Notes under the pieces: generated by a model | Databases searched by the model: none | Seen by the model: only the letters and a program-made list of their open reading frames with translations | Told to the model about the DNA's origin: nothing | Part shown: positions 1 through 5,824 of the stretch, piece by piece | Layout of the letters: each line of letters opens with the position of its first letter | Numbering within the stretch: position 1 is the first letter of the stretch | Origin: Planctomycetaceae bacterium | GTDB taxonomy: Bacteria > Planctomycetota > Planctomycetia > Planctomycetales > Planctomycetaceae | Direction: 5' to 3' | Assembly (NCBI GenBank): GCA_020426085.1 | Contig: JAGQQP010000241.1 | Location: 1 to 6,577, forward strand | Length of the DNA stretch: 6,577 nucleotides | Program-made: the position numbers and the translations under genes

Positions 1-198
1 GAACAGTGTCTGTTGAACACTGAAGAAAACAACAACAAGACTGAAGACAATTCGTTGAGCGCTTTTCACGATGAATTCCTGTCCAAACGGGTTCACAATG
101 CCTATGAATGGTAGAACATTTGATCTGGCGATTCTCTGACATCCAGCATAACAGACAGCATAACCCATAGCAAATAAAGATGTTAAGTTAAGAACCAC
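1..198 (-). CDS. Possible N-terminal fragment of a membrane protein, cut by the left edge
   Basis: A reading frame on the minus strand is open from just after a TGA at 253-255 to the left edge, 84 codons. Candidate starts are GTG at 198 and ATG at 168; neither has a Shine-Dalgarno site at normal spacing. From the GTG the product would be about 66 residues, with a hydrophobic stretch at roughly residues 2-20 (ending ..AMGYAVCYAG), a basic turn (QRIAR), and a second hydrophobic stretch (RIVFSLVVVFF) near residues 48-58. I chose the GTG because the first hydrophobic stretch begins upstream of the ATG. Base composition by codon position, counted over the 37 codons shared with the opposing frame, is highest at position 1 and lowest at position 2, as expected for a gene. 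No family is recognised. The opposite strand also has an open frame here (1-114), so this call is tentative. Confidence 0.35.
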   Translation of the reverse strand, partial: MVLNLTSLFAMGYAVCYAGCQRIARSNVLPFIGIVNPFGQEFIVKSAQRIVFSLVVVFFSVQQTLF

Positions 199-257
199 TC
201 CTGTTCTGTTTCTATCCCAAGTCCGAAATCGTTTCGAACCTGCAGTGCAATTTCACC

Positions 258-286
258 TTGAGTCATCCAGCCAGATGGATTATTTT
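258..286 (+). promoter_or_regulatory. Putative sigma70-type promoter for the DUF900 hydrolase
   Basis: TTGAGT at 258-263 (4 of 6 to the -35 consensus) and TATTTT at 281-286 (4 of 6 to the -10 consensus) are separated by exactly 17 bp. Transcription would begin near 293, about 50 bases before the ATG at 344. This fits a start at 344 better than the earlier in-frame GTG at 245. The match is by eye only, and chance matches of this quality are common. Confidence 0.3.
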
Positions 287-332
287 TCGCATCGAAATGG
301 ATTTATATTCAGCAGGAACAGCTTCACACTGC

Positions 333-337
333 AAGGA
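333..337 (+). promoter_or_regulatory. Ribosome binding site deciding the hydrolase start
   Basis: AAGGA lies 6 bases before the ATG at 344. It places the start there instead of at the in-frame GTG at 245, which would add 33 residues ahead of an otherwise clean lipoprotein signal peptide. Confidence 0.65.
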
Positions 338-343
338 TGCAAA

Positions 344-1606
344 ATGAACGCCGCCAAATTCTTTTTTACCTTGGCTTTAGTCGGGGCCACACTGACAGGT
401 TGTAACGGCGCGAAAGATGCCAAACGTGCTCCTGAGGATGCACAAGCGCCTCGCATGTCAGAACAACCCGAACCTGCATCGGCAGTCCCTGATGAGCAAT
501 TAAAGGCAAAGAAAAAAGAGAAGCACGAAACCGTTCGTGTCTTTTATGGCACCGATCGCAATCTGACAGGTTCCCCCCATCCCAAGACTTTTTTTGGAAC
601 CAGACGCGCCAGCCTGTCATTAGGTTTCTGCGATGTGAGTATCCCGGAAAATCACGAACCCGGTAAACTGGAATCGCCTAAAATCTGGAAACTGGAATTC
701 CGGGAAAACCCCGATAAGCATGTCGTGTTGAAATCCGTTGAGCCTGCTTCCGGATCAGATTTTTTATTACAGCTGCGCCAAACCATCGAAGAATCAGTCG
801 AAGTCGAAGAAACCCCCAATGGATTAGTTAAGGTTGGCGGGGAAGCATTCATCTTTATTCACGGCTTTAACAACTCATTCGAAGATGCAGCACGCAGGAC
901 TGCACAGATCGCCTACGACCTGAAATTCAAAGGCGCTCCCTTGATGTACAGCTGGCCTTCGCAGGAGAGAGGTTCTATCTGGGCCTATAAAGAAGATGGC
1001 CGCACCGCACAGTGGTGTGAAGAAAATGTCACTCTGTTTATTGAAGCCATTGCACGGGAATCAGGGGCCAGAAAGATCCATCTCATCGCTCATAGTATGG
1101 GTAACCGGGTATTATCGAGAGCACTGAAAAACATTTCGCAGAAACTGGCTCTCACCCAGGAAGCAAAGCCGCTGTTTAATGAAGTAATTCTGACAGCGCC
1201 TGACATTGATGCACAGGTCTTCAAAGAATCGATCGCCCCGCACATTGTTCAGACGGCAGAACGTTTCACGATCTATTCTTCGTCGGAAGATCTGGCATTG
1301 AAAGCTTCGCGGGTCGTCAATTCCTACTGGCATCAGCGTCTGGGAGAAGGGGGCTCTTATTTGACCGTGTTCCCCGAATATAAAAAAATCAATGTCGTGG
1401 ATGCCTCGGAAATTGATACCAACCTGTTTGCACTCGGGCACTCGTATCACGCTGACAGTAATACCGTCCTCTCCGATGTCAGACTGGTATTCCAGGGAAT
1501 TCCCGCAGGGGAACGTAATCTCAGATCGCTGCTGGAAAATCTCGCCTGGAAATTTCAGAGCAATCGCAGCCTGCTGGGCCGTGCGATTCGAGGCACGTTT
1601 CGCTAA
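344..1606 (+). CDS. Lipoprotein alpha/beta hydrolase, DUF900 family
   Basis: The protein has 420 residues counted from the ATG at 344. The N-terminus is a lipoprotein signal peptide: a basic start, a hydrophobic core (FFFTLALVGATL) and a lipobox LTGC with the lipidated cysteine at residue 20. A charged linker rich in Lys, Glu, Ala and Pro (about 21-63) follows, so the catalytic domain is probably tethered to a membrane. The domain matches DUF900 (PF05990): the entry motif VRVFYGTDRN (64-73), a CDVSIP..H.PG block (96-107), the oxyanion-hole motif HGFNN (173-177), and the nucleophile elbow AHSMG with the likely catalytic Ser at 251. Likely partners are Asp in TAPDID (287 or 289) and His in GHSYH (366 or 369). 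Family knowledge supports a serine hydrolase (esterase- or lipase-like); the substrate is unknown. It stands alone on this strand and converges with the DUF309 gene. Confidence 0.9.
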   Translation: MNAAKFFFTLALVGATLTGCNGAKDAKRAPEDAQAPRMSEQPEPASAVPDEQLKAKKKEKHETVRVFYGTDRNLTGSPHPKTFFGTRRASLSLGFCDVSIPENHEPGKLESPKIWKLEFRENPDKHVVLKSVEPASGSDFLLQLRQTIEESVEVEETPNGLVKVGGEAFIFIHGFNNSFEDAARRTAQIAYDLKFKGAPLMYSWPSQERGSIWAYKEDGRTAQWCEENVTLFIEAIARESGARKIHLIAHSMGNRVLSRALKNISQKLALTQEAKPLFNEVILTAPDIDAQVFKESIAPHIVQTAERFTIYSSSEDLALKASRVVNSYWHQRLGEGGSYLTVFPEYKKINVVDASEIDTNLFALGHSYHADSNTVLSDVRLVFQGIPAGERNLRSLLENLAWKFQSNRSLLGRAIRGTFR

Positions 1607-1635
1607 ACAAACGGAATGGTGTTATCAGATGTACG

Positions 1636-1665
1636 AAAAAAAGAGCACACCAATGTGTGCTCTTT
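1636..1665. terminator. Bidirectional intrinsic terminator between converging genes
   Basis: A perfect 11-bp inverted repeat, AAAGAGCACAC (1640-1650) and GTGTGCTCTTT (1655-1665), encloses a 4-base loop CAAT. On the minus strand the hairpin continues into seven T (complement of 1636-1642), so it should terminate the DUF309 transcript well. On the plus strand only TTT belongs to the stem end, so it is a weaker terminator for the hydrolase. Its position, 30-odd bases past both stop codons, fits a shared terminator. Confidence 0.85.
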
Positions 1666-1697
1666 GAATGATCTCTGAAATCTTCAGCCGTGACTGA

Positions 1698-2258
1698 TTA
1701 TCCCAAAGGGAATGGTTCCGGTTCCAGCAGGAACGGAAAAACGCGAATCGGCTCACCCATGACCAGATCGTCCGGGTACCGCAACTGGGCAGCCCGGTCG
1801 GCCGCAAACTGCAGTTTCGTCAGTTCCAGTCCACAGTAGTGATCTGCGTTTGACTCTGCCGCAACGTCTGCGAAGACTTCTCCCGCAGAAGCAGCATGCC
1901 GACGCACGCCATGAATACTTCCTTCACGGACTTTAATACCAGCTGCAGACAGTTTCACCAGACCTTTAAGGAAGCGTCCCGGAATGGAATCGGGGCCGCA
2001 GACACGCAGCAGGCGTTCCCACTCATCATGAGCTTCCCAATAGAACCCCAGATTGAAATAGTCGATTGCATTCAGATAATTACGGTGCTCAACCCAGTTA
2101 TCTTCAGTCAACGCCTTGGGGGGTTTTGGTTTGTTGCCATAACTGTGTCCCTTGGGATCACGATATGGGTGTGGCAAGCTTTTACCCGGAACAAAAGTAT
2201 ATTCCGGCAGACGGGACGAAGGTAGTAAACGCACAACATCAGCGACAGGATAAACCAT
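1698..2258 (-). CDS. DUF309 domain protein
   Basis: The protein has 186 residues and no signal peptide, so it is probably cytoplasmic. The core matches DUF309 (PF03745): [17 protein letters not shown] (68-84) contains the family pattern FN.G.YWEAH..WE, and [18 protein letters not shown] (96-113) followed by GVRRHAASA (117-125) gives the second helix pair. An N-terminal segment with [15 protein letters not shown] and GHSYG (20-41) resembles the extension I recall from planctomycete homologues. The ATG at 2258 is preceded by GGAG (complement of 2269-2272) at 10 bases. The family is a small helical bundle whose conserved Trp, Glu and His residues suggest a ligand or metal site, but its biochemical function is not established. 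It is a single-gene unit ending at the shared hairpin 1636-1665. Confidence 0.88.
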   Translation of the reverse strand: MVYPVADVVRLLPSSRLPEYTFVPGKSLPHPYRDPKGHSYGNKPKPPKALTEDNWVEHRNYLNAIDYFNLGFYWEAHDEWERLLRVCGPDSIPGRFLKGLVKLSAAGIKVREGSIHGVRRHAASAGEVFADVAAESNADHYCGLELTKLQFAADRAAQLRYPDDLVMGEPIRVFPFLLEPEPFPLG

Positions 2259-2317
2259 CCTTTAAAATCTCCAATTTCTCTTTAGTTTAGCTGAGGTCTA
2301 CAGATTTTGAGACCAGA

Positions 2318-2337
2318 TCTATTCTTGTCTATTCTTA
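2318..2337. repeat. Two-copy 10-bp tandem repeat
   Basis: TCTATTCTT occurs at 2318-2326 and again at 2328-2336, a period of 10 bp (one helical turn). It lies 60-80 bp upstream of the DUF309 start, where a regulator could bind on one face of the helix. A regulatory role is inference only. Confidence 0.5.
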
Positions 2338-2467
2338 ATTGAACATGTGTGGCGGGTACTGACTGAATTCGTGTCGCAGGCTTTGCTGACATAAAGTCTG
2401 CACCTAACCTATTTATATTTAAGGCTTTCGCAACGATAGCGCTAAAACCTCTCAAATTTGGGCTCCG

Positions 2468-2541
2468 CCCCTTTTCCAAACGGGCTCGGTCGCAATCGGC
2501 TCAAATCACTGCATGTTGAATGCAGCCTGGAGCGAAAGGGG
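2468..2541. repeat. Inverted repeat enclosing a small hairpin
   Basis: CCCCTTT (2468-2474) pairs with AAAGGGG (2535-2541), and the stem can be extended by TCC/GGA with a bulge. Inside it lies TGCAT-gttga-ATGCA (2511-2525). Just to the left, GGGC-tcc-GCCC (2460-2470) offers a competing small hairpin. The segment could form a branched RNA of about 75 nt in either direction, but no known RNA family is recognised and no promoter is obvious. Confidence 0.3.
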
Positions 2542-2563
2542 TAGGAAACTGAAAATCGAGCTT

Positions 2564-2585
2564 AAAAAGCTTATTTTCAAGCTTT
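2564..2585 (-). terminator. Weak terminator candidate downstream of the left sulfatase
   Basis: Read on the minus strand, AAAGCTT, a 6-base loop and AAGCTTT form a 7-bp stem that runs straight into two further T. The stem has only two G-C pairs and can compete with a longer hairpin of GAAAAT (2551-2556) and ATTTTC (2573-2578) around AGCTT/AAGCT. It lies about 220 bases past the sulfatase stop. AAGCTT recurs at 2603-2608. Confidence 0.3.
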
Positions 2586-2807
2586 ATCACCCCATCATAT
2601 ACAAGCTTTTTCTAACATAAAGAGCAGATTTTGTAATTTGAAGCAATTTCCGGGATTTCAGGCCCCTCTTGTGCTGGTCAGGGGGAATAAGAGTTCGAGA
2701 TTGTCTGCGGACCGGGATGGAAGATGAATCAGACCCGAAATTCTGTCCAGTGACCAGGCTGGAGAACCAGGGCAACACGTTTGATCAGGCTGAAAGTTCT
2801 CTGGAGA

Positions 2808-4205
2808 CTACTGTCCTTTTTCAGAGGTCCCCGATTTTTTCATCAGTTCCTCCTGGGCCCTGATCCTGCGGGCAGAGATGCTGCGAAACTCCCAGGGCAG
2901 TTTCGCATTTTCCGGAAGGGAATCGAGTACACTCTTCAACTGAGCATAGGATTTCAGACTGGTGTTTTCACTCTTCAAACGTTCGCTGCGGGAAAGATCG
3001 TGCTGCTCCAGTGGATCCTCTGACAGGTCGAAGAATTCGCCTGTCGAATAAAGTTTGAACCGCTGATCCCGGATCACGCGCTGCTTGTAATATTGTGTCA
3101 GACACCACGAACGCCACGGTTCCTTACGGGGCTGATTCAGAATCTGTGGTGCAAAGGATTTTCCGTCGATTGTCACCCCTTCGGGAAGTGGTGCGTGCGC
3201 CAGATCAGCAAGTGTAGGCAAAACATCTGCGATATCAATCAGGTCGTCACTGATTCGCTCAGTCCCCACCAGTTGAGGGCAATTAATGATGAGAGGCATG
3301 TTGATTCCCTGTTCTTTGAGGGAATAGATTCCTTCAGCCGAAATACGACCATTGAATAGACCGCCAAGGCTCTGCTCCGCATTTTGATCGGTTCCGTTGT
3401 CCGTCCCATTGTCGGGAACAATAAACAGAATCGTATTATCACGAATCCCCAGCTCGTCCATTGCTTTGACCAGTTTCCCAATCAGAAAATCGGAGTAATT
3501 CAGCATGCCTGCAAACTTTTCGCGCGGCGTTAATTCTTTTCCGAGATTGTGGGGCGTATTTACAACAGGGATGTGAGTCAGGATCGCTGAATAGTATGCG
3601 CAGAAAGGTTTGTCTCGATGTGTCTTCATGTAGTCAATCAGATAATCCGTGAAGATATCGGGGCCAAACTTTCCTCTTGTCTCCAGCCGTTTGCCGTTCT
3701 GGATCACGTAGGGATCCCAGTAGCGTTGCTTATGAGCCGGATGACCTTTCAAGAAATCAAAAAAAAGGCAGTACTCTTCAAAACCGTGTTCCGTGATCGC
3801 ATCTTTCTGTGTCGGATCGAACAGGTCATTGATCTGCCATTTACCCGAGATGCAGGTGCTATAACCCGCGTCTCTCAGAATTCGCGCAAAACAGATCTCG
3901 CGGTTCCAGTCAAAATACCCGCCCCCATAAATCGCCGGGTCGTGATGTGTATGCCAGCCGGAACGAAACGGGTAGCGACCGGTGAGCAGCATATGACGGG
4001 TGGTACTGCAAACAGGCGTCACATAACAGTTGCGAAACCGCAGACCCGTGTAAGCCAGATGATCGATGTTCGGTGTCTGATTTTCCGAACTGCCGTAACA
4101 GCGAAACCAGTCCTTGCCGACGTTGTCGAGCAGGATAAAAATGATATTGGGACGCGTGTCCTTTTTTTTTTTTTTTTTTTTTGGTAAACAGACAAAAAAA
4201 GAATA
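2808..4205 (-). CDS. Sulfatase-family protein with unresolved, probably damaged 5' end
   Basis: This is a member of the type I sulfatase / alkaline phosphatase superfamily (PF00884). The frame is open for 466 codons including the stop, from a TAA at 4206-4208 to TAG at 2808. Numbering from the upstream ATG at 4238, the core begins RPNIIFILLDN (29-39) with metal ligands Asp38 and Asn39. The formylglycine motif is CSTTR (77-81), followed by LLTGRYP. GKWQ (132-135) replaces GKWH. THIP (221-224), the metal motif DNG (276-278) and a lysine at 308 in SLKEQG are kept. The C-terminal small subdomain includes the usual FDLSEDPLEQ pattern. Alternative starts are poor: GTG at 4022 would remove the first strand and metal ligands, and no ATG, GTG or TTG lies in frame between 4205 and 4022. 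The gene follows the transporter on the same strand, so cotranscription is likely. It may be a pseudogene, or intact with a sequence error. Confidence 0.8.
   Translation of the reverse strand, partial: YSFFVCLPKKKKKKKDTRPNIIFILLDNVGKDWFRCYGSSENQTPNIDHLAYTGLRFRNCYVTPVCSTTRHMLLTGRYPFRSGWHTHHDPAIYGGGYFDWNREICFARILRDAGYSTCISGKWQINDLFDPTQKDAITEHGFEEYCLFFDFLKGHPAHKQRYWDPYVIQNGKRLETRGKFGPDIFTDYLIDYMKTHRDKPFCAYYSAILTHIPVVNTPHNLGKELTPREKFAGMLNYSDFLIGKLVKAMDELGIRDNTILFIVPDNGTDNGTDQNAEQSLGGLFNGRISAEGIYSLKEQGINMPLIINCPQLVGTERISDDLIDIADVLPTLADLAHAPLPEGVTIDGKSFAPQILNQPRKEPWRSWCLTQYYKQRVIRDQRFKLYSTGEFFDLSEDPLEQHDLSRSERLKSENTSLKSYAQLKSVLDSLPENAKLPWEFRSISARRIRAQEELMKKSGTSEKGQ
4162..4182. repeat. 21-base T homopolymer (A21 on the sulfatase coding strand)
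   Basis: Twenty-one uninterrupted T on the plus strand encode six AAA lysine codons and part of a seventh (AAG) just before the sulfatase core (DTRPN). The length is a multiple of three, so the frame is kept as given, but any change of one or two bases would shift it. Such a run is rare in bacterial coding sequence and prone to polymerase slippage, ribosome sliding on poly(A), and miscounting during sequencing. Confidence 0.95.
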
Positions 4206-4238
4206 TTAGATATAGAAAGTTTGGAACAGACGTTTCAT
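4206..4238 (-). other. Short leader frame ending in TAA, in phase with the sulfatase
   Basis: ATG at 4238 opens 10 codons (MKRLFQTFYI) and stops at TAA (4206-4208). Past the stop, the same frame continues YSFFVCLP, seven Lys, then DTRPN of the sulfatase. A single base change of the TAA would give a continuous protein whose first 19 residues look like a signal peptide (basic start, then hydrophobic). The reading two bases ahead is also hydrophobic (FLYLIFFFCLF), so a one-base indel plus a compensating change in the homopolymer is another way to restore it. There is no strong Shine-Dalgarno site. Confidence 0.5.
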
Positions 4239-4273
4239 AGGACTTCTAACTTAAGTTTCTGAACAGACAGTTT
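4217..4273. repeat. Imperfect short direct repeats at the transporter-sulfatase junction
   Basis: AAGTTT-G-GAACAGAC-GTTT (4217-4235) and AAGTTT-CT-GAACAGAC-A-GTTT (4253-4273) match apart from the short unmatched bases between dashes, at an offset of about 37 bp. A third, looser copy, TTTGG-TA-AACAGAC, lies at 4180-4193. The middle copy abuts and overlaps the first codons of the leader frame, and the right copy overlaps the transporter stop. Between copies lies a 10-bp palindrome AACTTAAGTT (4248-4257). Confidence 0.55.
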
Positions 4274-5592
4274 TACTTCTTTTCTTCAGCCGGGGAAACC
4301 GATTCGACTGCAGCAGGACCAGAACGCATTTTCTGAATCTCGGGAACCACTTTCTGTGTGGCGATATACCAGGCCATCCCCAGCAGTAACAGAAAACCAA
4401 TTCCCGCTAAAATATTCATGACAGGTCCATTCCGATACTCACCCATCACTTTTTTACTGCTGGTTAACAACAGCAGGGCACCCGCTGCCAATGGAGCAGC
4501 GACGACAGTCACTGCCTGTGCTGCAACAATCGCAACCACTGGTTTCGTTCCCGATCGGATCACGTAGATCGCGACAAACATCCCTGTCAGTAATACTGCA
4601 GTTGTCAGAATACGAGTCCATTTATCATTCGGCGTGCCTCCCAGCCCCAGACTGTCCGACAGAATGAACCCACCAATCATCGAGTTCACAATAAACGACG
4701 AGTAGGCAGCTGAGAATAACCCGATACAGAACAAAATCTGGCCTTTGTCACCGAACAGCGGTTGCAGGGCATTCCCTACTTCACTGACCTTTTCCAGCTT
4801 CTGTCCCTGCAGCACTGCCGCAGCAGTTGACATAAGCATGATCGTAATCAGTGCCATAATCGTCACGCTGATAACAGAATCGATGCGGCCATCCTTCAAA
4901 TCTGTCACCTTCCAACCTTTGAAGCGTGCCAGATACGACTGATAAAAGGCAGCGGTGATCACAAAGGTTGTTCCCACCAGTCCTAGAAGCGAAATATTGA
5001 GGATCGAATCAAGACCGCTACCACCAGAACCGGGAATCACACCTTGCGCCATTTCTGCCAGATTCGGTTTCGCAAAAAACAGATTGATGGCGAATGAAAG
5101 CAGCATCACAGCCACAAACACCGACATCAGGCGTTCCACCAGTTTATACAGGTTCTTGAACCCGAACAGAAACGCAATCGAAATGGCATTGAAGATCACG
5201 ATACCGTATTTGAAATCGGTATAGTTCTCCAGTGCAGAATGCACACCAAGATTATTTCCAAACTGGTAAGCGGCAGAAATGAAAAATACGCCGCAACCAA
5301 TCAGAATGGTCAAAGGCCGACCTACCATATTTGCCAGCAATGTGCACGTGGATTCACTGGTCACGGTCCCCAGCTTTGCTCCCAGTGAAGTATAGACCAG
5401 CATGAAGATCACAGAAACCAGCACGACCCAGATCATGCTGTAACCATCTTTGGCTCCCAGATTGGAACTGGTCAAAATACTGCCTGGCCCAATCACAACA
5501 CAAGCGGTCACCAGTCCGGGACCAATCCTTTGCCACCAGTGTGGCCTGACACTCACTGCTTGTTCTTCTGTCACGTTTCCGGGTATCCTCAT
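4273..5592 (-). CDS. NRAMP-superfamily membrane transporter lacking the canonical metal-binding motifs
   Basis: The protein has 439 residues and about 11 hydrophobic helices (approximately 24-44, 52-71, 95-114, 129-146, 154-174, 197-221, 239-261, 285-311, 328-346, 351-376, 393-411), fitting the SLC11/NRAMP fold (PF01566). The first helix, GPGLVTACVVIGPGS followed by NLGAKDGYS, aligns with the NRAMP start, but DPGN is GPGS (35-38). In helix 6, GLVGTTFVITAAFYQS aligns with GLVGATIMPHNLYLHS, so MPHN becomes VITA (211-214). The Asp, Asn and Met metal ligands are therefore missing, and manganese or iron transport is doubtful. The tail is charged and ends in EEKK. The ATG at 5592 lacks a Shine-Dalgarno site; GTG at 5574 is an alternative. 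It probably shares a transcript with the left sulfatase, whose leader ATG is 34 bases past its stop. Confidence 0.85.
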   Translation of the reverse strand: MRIPGNVTEEQAVSVRPHWWQRIGPGLVTACVVIGPGSILTSSNLGAKDGYSMIWVVLVSVIFMLVYTSLGAKLGTVTSESTCTLLANMVGRPLTILIGCGVFFISAAYQFGNNLGVHSALENYTDFKYGIVIFNAISIAFLFGFKNLYKLVERLMSVFVAVMLLSFAINLFFAKPNLAEMAQGVIPGSGGSGLDSILNISLLGLVGTTFVITAAFYQSYLARFKGWKVTDLKDGRIDSVISVTIMALITIMLMSTAAAVLQGQKLEKVSEVGNALQPLFGDKGQILFCIGLFSAAYSSFIVNSMIGGFILSDSLGLGGTPNDKWTRILTTAVLLTGMFVAIYVIRSGTKPVVAIVAAQAVTVVAAPLAAGALLLLTSSKKVMGEYRNGPVMNILAGIGFLLLLGMAWYIATQKVVPEIQKMRSGPAAVESVSPAEEKK

Positions 5593-5633
5593 GGTGTAAG
5601 TTTTATCTGTGGGACGCGAAGCATCAGTTATTT

Positions 5634-5661
5634 ATTATGCGAAACCTGTCGCGTTACACAA
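5634..5661 (-). promoter_or_regulatory. Putative promoter for the transporter-sulfatase unit
   Basis: On the minus strand, TTGTGT (complement of 5656-5661, 3 of 6 to the -35 consensus) and CATAAT (complement of 5634-5639, 5 of 6 to the -10 consensus) are 16 bp apart. Transcription would begin near 5627, about 35 bases before the ATG at 5592. The -35 box is weak. Confidence 0.3.
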
Positions 5662-5689
5662 TCCATTTCCTACTTTGTCCGGTTTTATT

Positions 5690-5718
5690 TTGGAAACAGT
5701 CGGTGTACCATTTATTAT
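5690..5718 (+). promoter_or_regulatory. Putative promoter for the right sulfatase
   Basis: TTGGAA (5690-5695, 4 of 6) and TATTAT (5713-5718, 5 of 6) are separated by exactly 17 bp. Transcription would begin near 5725, leaving a 5' leader of about 100 bases before the GTG at 5825. In the same divergent region ATTTATTAT occurs twice (5630-5638 and 5710-5718), overlapping both putative -10 boxes. Confidence 0.35.
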
Positions 5719-5812
5719 AAGTGGAAGAATTCCCGAAACATCAGTTCCGATTTCTCCTGCGATTACCCCCTGCATAACCCGGTAAAAAACCTCAAGCGAC
5801 TAAATACAAAAC

Positions 5813-5817
5813 AAGGA
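5813..5817 (+). promoter_or_regulatory. Ribosome binding site supporting a GTG start
   Basis: AAGGA lies 7 bases before GTG at 5825. There is no in-frame ATG before residue 62, and the GTG gives a complete signal peptide, so the GTG start is well supported. Confidence 0.75.
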
Positions 5818-5824
5818 CGCTGCA

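Larger units (their letters stand above)
2259..2807. other. Gene-free interval of about 550 bp
   Basis: I find no convincing gene here. Short open frames on both strands start with TTG or lack a ribosome binding site and resemble no family. The stretch holds the DUF309 5' leader, a 10-bp tandem repeat (2318-2336), a hairpin-rich AT/GC patchwork (2460-2585), and the 3' flank of the left sulfatase (2586-2807) with only a 5-bp inverted repeat (TCCAG 2746-2750, CTGGA 2759-2763). Confidence 0.6.

Noticed and set aside
1..114. 37-codon plus-strand frame open from the left edge to TAG at 112-114, as the tail of a gene
   Set aside because: It is possible, but short and low in complexity, and its codon-position composition fits a gene less well than the opposing minus frame. 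I kept the minus frame as the tentative call.
185..236. Small inverted repeats (AGAAC/GTTCT; CGAAA/TTTCG 224-236) as a LexA-type or other operator
   Set aside because: The half-sites are only 5 bp and the first spacing (7 bp) does not match known LexA boxes. They are likely chance.
245..343. Extended start (GTG at 245) for the DUF900 hydrolase
   Set aside because: It would put 33 residues ahead of a complete lipoprotein signal peptide. The ATG at 344 has AAGGA at good spacing and a putative promoter just upstream.
2282..2479. 65-codon minus frame upstream of DUF309 as a small gene
   Set aside because: It starts with TTG, has no Shine-Dalgarno site, overlaps the repeats, and resembles no protein family.
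2587..2863. Small frames on both strands beside the sulfatase 3' end
   Set aside because: They lack ribosome binding sites and recognisable motifs, and the plus frame runs into the sulfatase gene in antisense.
3618..4187. 189-codon plus-strand frame ending in a run of Phe
   Set aside because: It is antisense to clear sulfatase motifs, and its Phe tail is only a translation of the T21 tract.
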